Assembly (NCBI RefSeq): GCF_030019515.1 | Contig: NZ_JASEEQ010000006.1 | Coordinates: forward strand, 62,001-126,000 | DNA from: Nocardioides sp. | GTDB taxonomy: Bacteria; Actinomycetota; Actinomycetes; Propionibacteriales; Nocardioidaceae | Direction of reading: 5' to 3' | DNA: 64,000 bases | Shown: one piece after another, positions 1-10,592 of the stretch | How the letters are laid out: each line of letters starts with the position of its first letter | Position numbering within the stretch: position 1 is the first letter of the stretch | The notes under the pieces: generated by a model | Databases searched by the model: none | What the model saw: the letters and a program-made list of their open reading frames with translations, nothing else | Told to the model about the DNA's origin: nothing | Made by a program: the position numbers and the translations under genes

Positions 1-8
1 AGGCACTC

Positions 9-521
9 ATGGCTGACCAGCAGGCCGTTCTCAAGACCAACCGGGGTGACATCACCCTGAACCTGTTCCCCGACCACGCGCCGGAGACGGTCGCCAACTT
101 CACCGGCCTCGCCGAGGGCACCAAGGCGTACGACGCGGGCAACGGCAGGACCGGTCCGTTCTACGACGGCCTCGGCTTCCACCGGGTCATCGAGGGCTTC
201 ATGATCCAGGGCGGCTGCCCGCTCGGCACCGGCACCGGCGGCCCCGGCTACACCTTCAAGGACGAGCCGCACCCCGAGCTGACCTTCGACAAGCCGTACC
301 TGCTCGCGATGGCCAACGCCGGCCCGGGCACGAACGGGTCGCAGTTCTTCATCACCGTCGGCGCGACCACGTGGCTGAACTTCAAGCACACGATCTTCGG
401 CGAGGTCGCCGACCAGGCCTCCCGCGACGTCGTCGACGCGATCGCGACCACGGCCACCGGCCCGGGCGACCGCCCGGTCGAGCCGGTCGTGTTCGAGAGC
501 GTCGAGATCGTCCGCGGCTGA
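9..521 (+). CDS. ppiA: peptidyl-prolyl cis-trans isomerase, cyclophilin type
   Basis: A 170-aa single-domain cyclophilin that catalyses cis-trans isomerisation of Xaa-Pro bonds. No signal peptide or membrane segment is visible, so it is expected in the cytosol. The active-site set is intact: FHRV around residues 57-60 with catalytic Arg59, FMIQ at 64-67, NGSQFF at 109-114, Trp122 and His127. Only 8 nt precede the ATG, so its promoter lies outside the window. It is the first gene of the ppiA-rhomboid-crgA block that sits close to the replication origin in many actinobacteria. Family assignment is certain; the symbol follows M. tuberculosis usage. Confidence 0.95.
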   Translation: MADQQAVLKTNRGDITLNLFPDHAPETVANFTGLAEGTKAYDAGNGRTGPFYDGLGFHRVIEGFMIQGGCPLGTGTGGPGYTFKDEPHPELTFDKPYLLAMANAGPGTNGSQFFITVGATTWLNFKHTIFGEVADQASRDVVDAIATTATGPGDRPVEPVVFESVEIVRG

Positions 522-537
522 CCCAGGGCGACCGAGC

Positions 538-1458
538 GTGTCCGAGGACACCACGCCTCCGGGCGGGGTGCCGACCTGTTACCGGCACCCCGGCCGCGAG
601 GCCCACATCCGCTGCCAGCGTTGCGACCGGCCGATCTGCCCGGACTGCATGCGCGACGCGGCCGTCGGCTTCCAGTGCCCCGAGTGCGTGGCGGAGGGCC
701 GGAAGAACACCCGCGCCGGCCGCACCGCGTTCGGCGGGCTCCGGCCGACCAACGCCGCGACGACGTCGTTCGTCCTGATCGGCCTCAACGCCTTCGTCTG
801 GCTGATGATCGTGGCCAGCGGCGGCAGCGCCAGCCGGGTCCTCGCGTGGCTCGAGCTGCGGCCGAACGGGCTGTGCCTCAACGCCGCCGGCGGCTTCGAC
901 ACCACCCGGGCGGTCTGCTCGGGCCGCGGCGAGTGGCTGCCCGGTGTGTACGACGGCGCCTACTGGCAGCTGCTCACCAGCACGTTCACGCACGTGCAGC
1001 CCCTGCACATCGCGTTCAACATGTTCGCGCTGTACGTCCTCGGCCCCCAGCTGGAGCTGGCCATCGGCCGGATCCGCTTCCTGGCGCTCTACCTGCTCTC
1101 CGGGCTCACCGGGTCCGCGCTGGTGTACTGGGCGTCCCCGGAGTTCCAGGCCACCGTCGGCGCCTCGGGCGCGATCTTCGGCCTGATGGGCGCGCTGCTC
1201 GTGGTGGCCTACAAGATGCGGGCGAACACCCAGCAGATCCTGATGTGGATCGGCATCAACTTCGTGTTCACCGTGATGGTCAGCAACATCTCCTGGCAGG
1301 GCCACCTGGGCGGGTTCCTCGGCGGCCTGGTGATCGCCGCGATCCTGGTCTACTCCCCGCGCGGCCCGCGACGAGCCTGGTTCCAGGTCTCCGGCCTGGT
1401 GCTCGTCGCCGCGATCACCGCCGTCGCGGTCGTCCTCCGCACCGCCGCCCTCGGCTGA
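538..1458 (+). CDS. rhomboid intramembrane serine protease with N-terminal zinc-binding domain
   Basis: A 306-aa polytopic membrane protease. Residues 14-50 hold a B-box-like cluster (Cys14, His17, His23, Cys26, Cys29, Cys34, Cys37, Cys47, Cys50) that should bind zinc. From about residue 75 there are six or seven hydrophobic segments with the rhomboid signatures: HIAFN at 157-161, GASG with catalytic Ser210, and GHLGG with catalytic His256. It starts with GTG 16 nt after ppiA and is probably co-transcribed with it. Rhomboids cleave substrates inside the bilayer; the substrate is unknown. The zinc-finger/rhomboid fusion is usual in actinobacteria. The protein looks intact. Confidence 0.93.
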   Translation: MSEDTTPPGGVPTCYRHPGREAHIRCQRCDRPICPDCMRDAAVGFQCPECVAEGRKNTRAGRTAFGGLRPTNAATTSFVLIGLNAFVWLMIVASGGSASRVLAWLELRPNGLCLNAAGGFDTTRAVCSGRGEWLPGVYDGAYWQLLTSTFTHVQPLHIAFNMFALYVLGPQLELAIGRIRFLALYLLSGLTGSALVYWASPEFQATVGASGAIFGLMGALLVVAYKMRANTQQILMWIGINFVFTVMVSNISWQGHLGGFLGGLVIAAILVYSPRGPRRAWFQVSGLVLVAAITAVAVVLRTAALG

Positions 1459-1609
1459 TCTCGTCCGGCGTCCGGCTCGCCGCGCCCCGCTGACGTCGTG
1501 CGGAGGGGGTCACCCTGTGGCTCCGTCCGGATGACGTCCGGGGCGGGTGGGCGCGGTGCGGGTGGGCGCGGCCCGCGGGGCGGACGGTCATGCACAGGTG
1601 TGGATTGAC

Positions 1610-1643
1610 CTGTGGAGAACTACACCCGTGTAGTTCTCCACAG
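1610..1643. repeat. 34-bp perfect inverted repeat with TGTGGA/TCCACA words
   Basis: Two 16-bp arms (CTGTGGAGAACTACAC and its exact complement) are separated by CC. Flanking it at 1599-1607 and 1657-1665 are further TGTGGA words, giving four in about 70 bp. They resemble the actinobacterial DnaA box TTGTCCACA with one or more mismatches each. The element could be a terminator for the convergent genes or a protein-binding site; the sequence alone does not decide. Confidence 0.75.
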
Positions 1644-1771
1644 CACTGTCCCCAGGTGTGGACGAAGCACACCGCCGGCCCGGAGGGACCGGCGGTGGCA
1701 GAGAGGGCGTGGCAGAGGTGGTGGCTGCGGTGTTGCTGATCGTGGTGGCTGAGGTGGTGGGCAGGTCACCG

Positions 1772-1826
1772 GGTCTCGACCCGGCCGTCGCGACCTCCTT
1801 CGTCGGTCGCGGGCCTTGCTCGACCT
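1772..1826 (-). repeat. 55-bp REP-like palindromic repeat, copy 1
   Basis: The reverse complement matches 30345-30399 at 48 of 55 positions without gaps: 24 identical bases, 6 mostly different in the loop, 15 identical, 1 different, 9 identical. The unit folds as GGCC-GT-CGCGACC pairing with GGTCGCG-GGCC. Both copies lie just downstream of genes, as expected of REP-type repeats or terminator-like hairpins. Confidence 0.85.
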
Positions 1827-1871
1827 TCGCGGGCGACGCTGTCACCTCGTTCCTCGGTGACAGCTGCCCGC

Positions 1872-2330
1872 TCACTCCCAGCGGGTCGCGAAGGTGAAGC
1901 CCACGGCCATCAGGGCGATGCCCACGAAGAGGTTCTTCTGGCCCAGGTCGTTGAAGACCGGGATGCTGGACATGTCGTTGCTGAAGACGTAGTAGGTGCA
2001 GATCCACAGCAGGCCGATCAGGAAGCAGCTCAGCATGCCCACCACGACGCCGCGGCCGCGGCCGAGCGGGGTGGAGGGGTGGGCGGAGATGACCAGGCCG
2101 AGCATGATCAGGCCGAAGCCGATGAGGTAGTTCCAGTTGCCGAGGTCGTCCATGAACGCCGGCGAGCCCGGGTCGGGCTTCGGGAACGCGGTCGGGTCGA
2201 CGCGGACCACGATGTAGAAGTAGGCCATCCACGCGATGCCGAGCACGATCAGCACCAGCGCGATCACCGAGCGCACGGACAGCAGCGGGCCCCGGGCGGG
2301 GGCGAGAGGATCAAGCTTGGCCTTGGCCAC
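1872..2330 (-). CDS. crgA: CrgA-family cell division protein, tandem-duplicated form
   Basis: A 152-aa membrane protein with four predicted helices at about 21-42, 67-84, 96-116 and 131-148. CrgA proteins are normally about 85-95 aa with two helices; they bind FtsZ, FtsQ, FtsI and PBPs at the septum. Here the canonical unit is residues about 95-152 (WICTYY, then NLFVG and the end TRWE), and residues about 18-85 look like a second copy (WMAYFY, then NWNYLIGFGLIMLG). A GTG start at 2330 is preceded by AGGAG at good spacing. Its position next to the pkn/pbp operon supports the family call. The internal duplication is my inference from the helix pattern. Confidence 0.85.
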   Translation of the reverse strand: MAKAKLDPLAPARGPLLSVRSVIALVLIVLGIAWMAYFYIVVRVDPTAFPKPDPGSPAFMDDLGNWNYLIGFGLIMLGLVISAHPSTPLGRGRGVVVGMLSCFLIGLLWICTYYVFSNDMSSIPVFNDLGQKNLFVGIALMAVGFTFATRWE

Positions 2331-2367
2331 GGGTGCTCCTGGATCGATCGTGAGACGGGCTGCGCGC

Positions 2368-2373
2368 TACCTT
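2368..2373 (+). promoter_or_regulatory. -10 hexamer of a leaderless promoter (DUF881 gene)
   Basis: TACCTT is followed by 7 nt and then the ATG at 2381, so transcription should begin at or next to the start codon. No Shine-Dalgarno is present. This spacing recurs at many genes in the window. Confidence 0.6.
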
Positions 2374-2380
2374 AGTCGCC

Positions 2381-3202
2381 ATGCGCGGTCGAACCCATGC
2401 GCGGCCCCCGGAGTCGCCCGGTCCGGGCTGGCTTCGGGCCCGCCTGGGACGGCCGCCTGCCGACCGCAGGCGCAGCCTGTGGCGGGCCGGCACCCCCGTG
2501 GTCGTGCTGCTGTGCGGCGCCCTGTTCGTGGTGAGCGCCGCCAACAGCGGCGGCACCGACCTGCGCCCCGGCCGCTACACCGACCTCGCGTCGCTGGTGA
2601 AGGACGAGGCGGACCAGTACGCCGAGCTCCAGCAGCGGCGCACCGAGCTCAACGACCAGGTCGCGTCGCTGTCGGCTGCGGTGAGCGATCGCGACGTGAA
2701 CCGCTACCAGCGCCGGGTGGCGGAGCTGAAGGACCCGACCGGCCTGGTGCCGCGCTCGGGCGCCGGCATCTCGATCACCCTGTCCGACGCACCCGAGGAC
2801 GTCATCAACTCCACGACCGGCGACATCAACGAGCTGCTCGTGCACCAGCAGGACATCCAGGCCGTCGTCAACGCCCTGTGGAAGGGCGGCGCGACCGCGG
2901 TCACCATCGCCGGGCAGCGGATCGTCTCCACCACCGGCATCAAGTGCGAGGGCAACGCGGTCCAGCTCCAGGGCGTGCCCTACCCCCAGCCCTACGTCAT
3001 CCAGGCGGTCGGCGACCAGGGCGCGCTGCTGACCGCGATCGAGGGCGACACCTACGTCGGGGCCTACCGCGAGGACGCGGCCGACCCCGACATCTCCGTC
3101 GGGTGGGGCCTCGAGCTCGAGGACCGGCTCACCGCGCCGGCGTACGACGGCCTGCTCGACCTCAACTACGCCGAGCCGCTGGTCCCCGTCTCCGGGAGCT
3201 GA
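2381..3202 (+). CDS. DUF881 family membrane-anchored protein
   Basis: A 273-aa protein with a basic N-terminus, one membrane helix at about 37-54 and a probable coiled coil at about 60-115, followed by a DUF881 domain of unknown function that should lie outside the membrane. It corresponds in position to Rv0012 of the M. tuberculosis dnaA-pknB region, where it also sits next to crgA. It diverges from crgA across a 50-bp promoter region and ends 41 bp inside the 3' end of convergent pknB. Its stop codon lies in a 15-bp tandem duplication (3188-3217). DUF881 assignment is confident; the biochemical role is not known. Confidence 0.85.
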   Translation: MRGRTHARPPESPGPGWLRARLGRPPADRRRSLWRAGTPVVVLLCGALFVVSAANSGGTDLRPGRYTDLASLVKDEADQYAELQQRRTELNDQVASLSAAVSDRDVNRYQRRVAELKDPTGLVPRSGAGISITLSDAPEDVINSTTGDINELLVHQQDIQAVVNALWKGGATAVTIAGQRIVSTTGIKCEGNAVQLQGVPYPQPYVIQAVGDQGALLTAIEGDTYVGAYREDAADPDISVGWGLELEDRLTAPAYDGLLDLNYAEPLVPVSGS

Positions 3203-4972
3203 GTCTCCGGGAGCTGGCCGAGCGCGGCGGCACCGCGCTCCGCTCGAGCACCGGCGGCGGGGTGTCCGTCGGGGTGCTGCTCGGCGACTCGGTCGGTGTC
3301 GGCTCCTCGGTCGGCTCCTGGTAGTTCGAGACGAGGATGGTCACCGTCGAGCCCTGCGACGGCGTCTCGCCGGGCTCCGGGCTCTGGTCGGTCACGGTGC
3401 CGGCCGGCTCGGTCGAGTCCGGGTCGGCGATCACCCGCGGCTCGAACCCGGCGGCCCGGATCTTGTGCTTCGCCTGCGGCTGCATCAGGCCGCGGACGTC
3501 GGGCACCTCCTCGGGACCGTCGGAGTAGAGCACCAGGACGGTGCTGCCCTGCTCGACCGAGGTGTTGGCCGGCGGGTCGGTCTCGATCACCTCGCCGGCG
3601 GGCTCGTCGGACTCCTTCTCCTCCATCCGCACCACGAAGTCGGCGGCCTCGAGCTGGGACCGGGCGGCCTCCTTGTCCAGGCCGATCACCGGCGGCACGT
3701 CCACCTCGGGGACCCCGAGCGAGATGACGAAGTCGACGGCGGTGTCGGGGTCGACGTACCGGTCCGGCTCCGGGTTCTGCCGGATCACGTTCCCCGCCTT
3801 GACCGTGTCGCTGTTCTCGCGGTCGATGCTGCCGACGGCGAGCTCGGCCTCGCCGATCAGCCGGCGCGCCTGGGTCTCGGTCTTCCCGACGACGTTCGGC
3901 ACCGCCACCTGCTCCGGCGCCTGCTCGAAGAGCCGCGGCCACACGAAGTACGCGCCGGCCAGGATCAGCGCCACCAGCAGCGCCCCGATCAGGACCAGCA
4001 GGCCGGTACGGCTGCGCGGCAGGTCGTTCTCGGCGGGCGGCACCGCGCCGACCACGGCGGTCCGCTCGGTGGCCGACGCGGGTGGCACCGCCGACACCGG
4101 CGCCGGGATCGGCGCCTGCACCGGGCGGCCGGCGAGGTAGCGCTCGATGTCGCTGCGCATCGCGGCGGCCGACTGGTAGCGGTCCTCGACCCGCTTGGCC
4201 AGTGCCTTCATGACGATCGCGTCGATCTCCGGCGGCAGCTCGGTGTCGTGGTCCGAGGGGGGTACGGCGGGCTCGCGGACGTGCTGGTAGGCGACGGCGA
4301 CCGGGCTGTCGCCGACGAACGGCGGGCGGCCGGTGAGCAGCTCGTAGAGGAGGCACCCGGCGGAGTAGACGTCCGAGCGCGAGTCGACGGTCTCGCCGCG
4401 CGCCTGCTCCGGGGAGAGGTACTGCGCGGTGCCCACCACCGCCGCGGTCTGGGTCATCGTCGAGGACGCGTCGCTGATCGCCCGGGCGATGCCGAAGTCC
4501 ATCACCTTCACGTCGCCGCTCGGGGTGAGCATCACGTTGCCGGGCTTGATGTCGCGGTGGATGATCCCCGCGCGGTGGCTGTAGTCGAGGGCGGCGAGCA
4601 CGCCGCTGGTGATCTCCAGCGCGCGCTCGGGGAGGATCTTGCGGCCCTCGCGCAGGATGTCGCGCAGCGTCCTGCCGGCGACGAACTCCATCACGATGTA
4701 GGGCTGGGAGATGCCGGAACCGTCCGCGGCCGGCTCCTCACCGGTGTCGTAGACGGCGACGATCGCTGGGTGGTTGAGCGACGCGGCCGACTGCGCCTCG
4801 CGCCGGAACCGGGCCTGGAAGGTCGCGTCGCTGGCCAGGTCGGTGCGCAGCCGCTTGACCGCCACGACCCGGCCGAGCCGGGTGTCGGTGCCCTTGCGGA
4901 CCTCGGCCATCCCGCCGCGGCCGAGCAGCTCGCCGAGCTCGTAGCGGCCACCGACGGTGGGCTGGTGGTTGC

Positions 4973-4976
<4 letters not shown>
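3162..4976 (-). CDS. pknB: serine/threonine protein kinase PknB with PASTA repeats
   Basis: A 604-aa receptor-type kinase. Kinase domain at about 12-275: Gly-rich GRGGMAEV, Lys41, HRD with Asp142, DFG at Asp160, and activation-loop Thr173/Thr175, which match the two autophosphorylated threonines of mycobacterial PknB. One membrane helix at about 325-345 leads to three extracellular PASTA repeats (about 357-555; M. tuberculosis has four) that should sense peptidoglycan or lipid II, then a Pro/Thr/Ser tail. The ATG at 4976 overlaps the pknA stop (ATGA), so translation is coupled; a longer in-frame reading to 5741 lies inside pknA and is not real. The last 25 codons, Arg/Ser-rich, overlap the DUF881 gene and may not be conserved. 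Confidence 0.95.
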
Positions 4977-6384
<1,408 letters not shown>

Positions 6385-6388
<4 letters not shown>

Positions 6389-7857
6389 TTGATCACCGCC
6401 TCCATCACGGCCTTGGCGATCGGGCCGCCGTAGGTGCCGCCCGCGATCTCGCCGCGGGGGATGTCGGCGGCCTGGATCATCACCGCGACCGCGACCTGCG
6501 GGTTCTCGGCCGGGGCGAACGAGACGAACCAGGCGTACGGCGGCTTGTCCGGCTGGCCGCTCTGCGCGGTACCGGTCTTGCCGGCGACCTGGAACCCCTC
6601 CATCGCGGCCGGGCTCGCCGTACCCTCGTTCACCGTCGCGACCATCAGCTTGGTGACCTCGCTGGCCGCCGAGGACGAGATCGCCTGGGACAGCTCCTGC
6701 GGCTCGGTCTTCTCGATCACGTCGAGGTCGGCGGACTGCTCCTCGTCGACCAGGTAGGGCCGCATCACGGTGCCGCCGTTGGCGATCCCGGCGGTGACCA
6801 TCGCCATCTGCAGCGGCGTGGCGGCGACGTCGAACTGGCCGATGCCGGACTGGCCGACCTCCGGCTCGCTCGCGTCGGTCGGGAAGACCGACTCCGCCTG
6901 CGGGGTGAGGTCGTCGAAGTAGTGGCTGTTGAAGCCGAACCCCTCGGCGGTCTTGGCCATGTCCTCCGCGCCGACCTCGATCGCGATCTGGGCGAAGGAG
7001 GTGTTGCAGGACTGCGCGAGCGCCTGGGTGAAGGGGATCCGCGCGTTGTTGGCCCCGCAGGAGCGGCCCTCGTTGTCGATCTCGCCGGTGGGCCCGCTGG
7101 TCTGCGGCAGCTGGAAGGTGACGCCGCCGGGCACCGGGTCGTCCGCCTTGTAGAGGCCGTTGTCGATGGCCGCGGCCGCGGTGAGGATCTTGAACGTCGA
7201 GCCGGGCGGCAGCCGGGTCTGGATGGCCCGGTTGAGCAGCGGCTGGGTCGGGTCGGCGTTGAGCCGGTCGAAGGTGTCCTGCACCGAGCCGAGGTCGTGG
7301 GAGGCGAGCTTGTTCGGGTCGTACGTGGGCAGCGAGACCATCGCCAGGACCTTGCCCGTGCTGGGCTGGAGCGCGACGACCGAGCCCTGAACGTTGGGGC
7401 CGAGGGCCTTGAGCCCGTTGTACGCCGCGTCCTGGGCCTTCGGGTCGATGGTCAGCGCGACGTTGCCGCCCTGGGTCGGGTCGTTGCTCAGCAGGTCGAC
7501 GAGCTTGGTCACGAACAGCCGGGAGTCGTCGCCGGAGAGGATGGCGTTGCGGCTCTGCTCGATGCCGGTCGCGCTGTAGTAGCTGAACCAGCCGGTCAGC
7601 GGCGCGTACTCGAGGGGCGTGGGGTAGGTGCGCTGGAACTTGTACTGGTCGTCGGACTCGACGCTCTCGGCGACCGGCTTGTTGCCGACCAGGATCGCGC
7701 CGCGCTCGCGGGAGTACGCCTCCACGAGCACGCGCCGGTTCTGCGGGTCGTCGTTGAGCTTGCCGGCCTTCCAGTACTGCAGGTAGGTCGCGTTCAGCAT
7801 CAGCGCCACGAACAGCAGCAGGCAGAAGATCGAGATCGTCCGGATCGGCTTGTTCAC
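6385..7857 (-). CDS. pbpA: class B penicillin-binding protein, transpeptidase (PbpA type)
   Basis: A 490-aa class B PBP with an N-terminal anchor helix (about 6-26), a dimerisation region and a transpeptidase domain. The three active-site motifs are present: SxxK as GSTFK near residue 219, SxN as SCN near 281, and KTG near 426. It cross-links peptidoglycan outside the membrane, partnered by the SEDS protein encoded immediately upstream. The GTG start at 7857 overlaps the stop of that gene (GTGA), fixing the start; the much longer reading in this frame runs through the neighbour and is a shadow. A second, larger class B PBP lies at 43025. Confidence 0.95.
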
Positions 7858-9260
7858 CCGAGCTTCACCACCTGGGTGGCGTCGTCGCCGATCGCGGTCG
7901 TGTCGTCGGAGAGCTGCGGCGCCGGGCGGCGGGCCTGGTCGGAGACCCGCAGCAGGATCGCGACGATCACCCAGTTCGCCACCAGCGAGGACCCGCCGTA
8001 CGAGAGGAACGGCGTGGTGAGACCGGTCAGCGGGATCAGGCTGGTCACGCCGCCGACGACCACGAACACCTGGAGCGCGAACACGCTGCCCAGGCCGGTC
8101 GACAGCAGCTTGCCGAACCCGTCGCGGCAGATCAGCGCGGTGCGCAGCGCCCGCTCGACGATCAGGCCGTAGAGGAGGACCACCGCGATGACCGCGGTCA
8201 GGCCGAGCTCCTCGCCGATCGCGGCGACGATGAAGTCCGACTCCGCGAACGGCACGCGGTTGGGGTCGCCGTCGCCGAACCCGCGGCCGATCAGGCCGCC
8301 CCAGCCCATGCCGAACTGCGCCTCGACCGGCTGGAACGCCTGGTCGCCGTTCTTGTTGTAGTAGTCGAACGGGTGCAGCCAGATGTCGAAGCGGTCGGTC
8401 ACGTGGGGGAACAGGTAGTACGCCGCGGTCGCGCCGCCGGCGAACATCAGGGCGCCCACCACGAGCCACCCGGGGCGCTCGGTGGCGACGTAGAGCATCA
8501 CCAGGAACAGGCCGAAGAACAGCAGGCTCGAGCCGAGGTCGCGCTGGAAGACCAGGATGCCGAGGCTGACCAGCCACATCGCGAGGATCGGGCCGAGGTC
8601 GCGCCCGCGCGGCAGGTCGACGAACACCACCCGGCGGCCGGCGAGGGCGAGCGCGTCGCGGTGGAGCACCAGGTAGCCGGCGAAGGTCATCACCAGCAGC
8701 ACCTTGGCGACCTCGCCCGGCTGGAAGTTGAACGGGCCGAGGTGGATCCAGATCCGCGCGCCGTACACGGACTTGCCGATGCCCGGCAGCATCGGCAACA
8801 GGAGCAGCACGATCGCGGCGAGGCCGCTGGTGTAGGTGAACCGCTGGAGGTTGCGGTGGTCGCGCAGCACCAGCAGGGTGGCGACGAACAGGATGACGCC
8901 GAGGGTCATCCACACCAGCTGCTGCTGGGCGTAGTCGTGCTTGGTGCCGGCCGCCTCCTTGGCGAGGTCGAGCCGGTGGATCACCGCCAGGCCGAGGCCG
9001 TTGAGGGCGGCGACGACCGGCAGCAGCACCGGGTCGGCGTACGGCGCGACCACGCGGATCACCACGTGGGCGACGATGACCAGCGCGGCGAGCCAGCCGC
9101 CGTACCCGAACAGGTCGGCCGGGATCTTCTCCTGCACGCCGATGCCGACGGCGGCGTACGCGCCGATGCCGACCGCTAGCGCGAGCACCAGCAGGAACAG
9201 CTCGGCACCCCGGCGGCGGCGGTGCACGAACCCCATCAGGCTGGAGGACGTCTGGGACAT
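7854..9260 (-). CDS. rodA: SEDS peptidoglycan glycosyltransferase, FtsW/RodA family
   Basis: A 468-aa polytopic protein with about ten to twelve membrane helices and SEDS signatures, including a GDPNRVPFAESDFI region followed by IGEELG, and PFLSYGGSSL near the C-terminus. SEDS proteins polymerise lipid II into glycan strands with a class B PBP. ATG at 9260 shares one base with the pstP stop (TGATG). The M. tuberculosis gene in this position is called rodA, although FtsW and RodA cannot be told apart with certainty from sequence; the elongasome copy at 45163 is a separate paralogue. Confidence 0.92.
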   Translation of the reverse strand: MSQTSSSLMGFVHRRRRGAELFLLVLALAVGIGAYAAVGIGVQEKIPADLFGYGGWLAALVIVAHVVIRVVAPYADPVLLPVVAALNGLGLAVIHRLDLAKEAAGTKHDYAQQQLVWMTLGVILFVATLLVLRDHRNLQRFTYTSGLAAIVLLLLPMLPGIGKSVYGARIWIHLGPFNFQPGEVAKVLLVMTFAGYLVLHRDALALAGRRVVFVDLPRGRDLGPILAMWLVSLGILVFQRDLGSSLLFFGLFLVMLYVATERPGWLVVGALMFAGGATAAYYLFPHVTDRFDIWLHPFDYYNKNGDQAFQPVEAQFGMGWGGLIGRGFGDGDPNRVPFAESDFIVAAIGEELGLTAVIAVVLLYGLIVERALRTALICRDGFGKLLSTGLGSVFALQVFVVVGGVTSLIPLTGLTTPFLSYGGSSLVANWVIVAILLRVSDQARRPAPQLSDDTTAIGDDATQVVKLG

Positions 9261-10588
9261 CAGCCCCCCGAGCTCTCGGTGATGGGGGTCTGACGGGCGG
9301 CCAGATCGCGGACCTTCTGCTCGGCGTCCTCGAGGTTGTCGTAGGCGATGCCCTCGCGGACCCGGTCGGCCTCGATCTCACCGAGCCGGTCCAGCTCGAC
9401 GTCCGAGTGCTCGTAGGGCTCGGAGAGCGAGAGGCCGGCCAGCTCGGTGTTGACGCCGCGGAAGATCACGACCGCGCCGTCCTCCTCGCCGACGTAGTAC
9501 TGGCCCTGGGTCCACGACCACGCCGCGGCGAGGCCGACCCAGACCAGCCCGACCAGGAGCACCAGCGTCAGCAGCCGCTTGAGCCACACGAAGCGGCGCG
9601 GCGGGCGGGGCGCGTAGCGGGCCTCCTCGGGGTCGATCGGGTCGGCGGTGATCGCGTGGGGCAGGTCGTCGGGGATCTCGGCCTGCACCGGCTCGAGCTC
9701 GCCGGTGTCGCCGGAGCGGTGGCCGCGGAACAGGCTGCCCATGCCGCCGCCGCGCTGGCGGTGCAGGCGCCGCTCGGCAGCGGCGCCGACCAGCACCGGC
9801 TCGCCCGCCTCGCCGGGACCGGGCGGCTCGTCGGCCGCGACGGCATCGGCCACCAGGCAGGTCACGTTGTCGGAGCTGCCGGCCTCGAGGCTGGCGCGCA
9901 CCAGCTCGACCGACGCGAACTCCGGGCTTCCGGTCGCGAGGATGTCGGCCAGCCGGTCGTCGTCGAGCACCCCGCTGGTGCCGTCGCTGCACAGCAGCAG
10001 CCGGTCCTTGGGCGCCAGCTCGATCATGAAGAGGTCGGGCTCGACCTCGCCGGGACCGCCCAGGGCGTTGAGGATCAGGTTGCGGTGCGGGTGGACCCGG
10101 GCCTCCGCCTCGGTGATCCGGCCCTCGTCGATGAGCGTCTGCACGAAGGTGTGGTCGGAGGTGAGGCGGGTGATCTCGCCCTGGCGGAACAGGTAGGCAC
10201 GGCTGTCGCCGACGTGGCCGATCGCGATCCGTGCGCCGTCGAAGAGCGCGACCGTCGCGGTGGTGCTGGTGCCGTCGAGCGCGGGGTCCTCCGCGGCGAG
10301 CTCGTTGATCCGGTCGTGCGCGCGGTGCAGCGCGCCGGCGACCTTGGTGAGCAGGTCGTCCGGGGACTCGCCCTTCGGCGGTACGTCGAGCCGCCGCAAC
10401 TGGCCGATCGCGGTGCTGGAGGCGATGTCGCCGCGGGCCGCGCCGCCGACGCCGTCGCAGACCGCGACCAGCCACGGCCCGACGTATCCGGAGTCCTGGT
10501 TGTCCTTGCGGACCCGCCCGACGTCGGAGATCGCGGCGAACCGCAGGCGCAGGCCGGTCGGCGGCGCCGCTGCTGGCGTGTCGGTCAT
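9260..10588 (-). CDS. pstP: PP2C-family Ser/Thr protein phosphatase PstP
   Basis: A 442-aa metal-dependent phosphatase that reverses PknA/PknB phosphorylation. The PP2C core (about 14-240) shows the metal ligands in CDGVGG, GHVGDS and CSDG. An acidic/Arg linker leads to one membrane helix near residues 335-355, and a roughly 85-residue extracellular tail follows. It lies between fhaB (4 nt upstream) and rodA (1-bp overlap), the standard actinobacterial order. The whole fhaA-to-pknB run is one operon by spacing. Confidence 0.95.
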   Translation of the reverse strand: MTDTPAAAPPTGLRLRFAAISDVGRVRKDNQDSGYVGPWLVAVCDGVGGAARGDIASSTAIGQLRRLDVPPKGESPDDLLTKVAGALHRAHDRINELAAEDPALDGTSTTATVALFDGARIAIGHVGDSRAYLFRQGEITRLTSDHTFVQTLIDEGRITEAEARVHPHRNLILNALGGPGEVEPDLFMIELAPKDRLLLCSDGTSGVLDDDRLADILATGSPEFASVELVRASLEAGSSDNVTCLVADAVAADEPPGPGEAGEPVLVGAAAERRLHRQRGGGMGSLFRGHRSGDTGELEPVQAEIPDDLPHAITADPIDPEEARYAPRPPRRFVWLKRLLTLVLLVGLVWVGLAAAWSWTQGQYYVGEEDGAVVIFRGVNTELAGLSLSEPYEHSDVELDRLGEIEADRVREGIAYDNLEDAEQKVRDLAARQTPITESSGG

Positions 10589-10592
10589 CGCG

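Larger units (their letters stand above)
1459..1871. other. convergent intergenic region with palindromes, no gene
   Basis: This 413-bp gap separates the convergent rhomboid and crgA genes. I find no credible coding region in it. It holds a 34-bp perfect inverted repeat (1610-1643) inside a cluster of TGTGGA-type words, and one copy of a 55-bp imperfect palindrome repeated elsewhere in the window (1772-1826). Either could end transcription from both sides, although neither is followed by a T-tract. Confidence 0.7.

Noticed and set aside
1596-1665. Replication origin
   Set aside because: DnaA-like words are few and imperfect, no AT-rich unwinding element is seen, and dnaA/dnaN are not in the window.
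3166-3210. An LPETQLPETG sequence readable on the minus strand at the pknB end, resembling a sortase signal
   Set aside because: It is in a different frame from pknB, is not followed by a hydrophobic segment, and comes from the 15-bp duplication overlapping DUF881; I treat it as coincidence.
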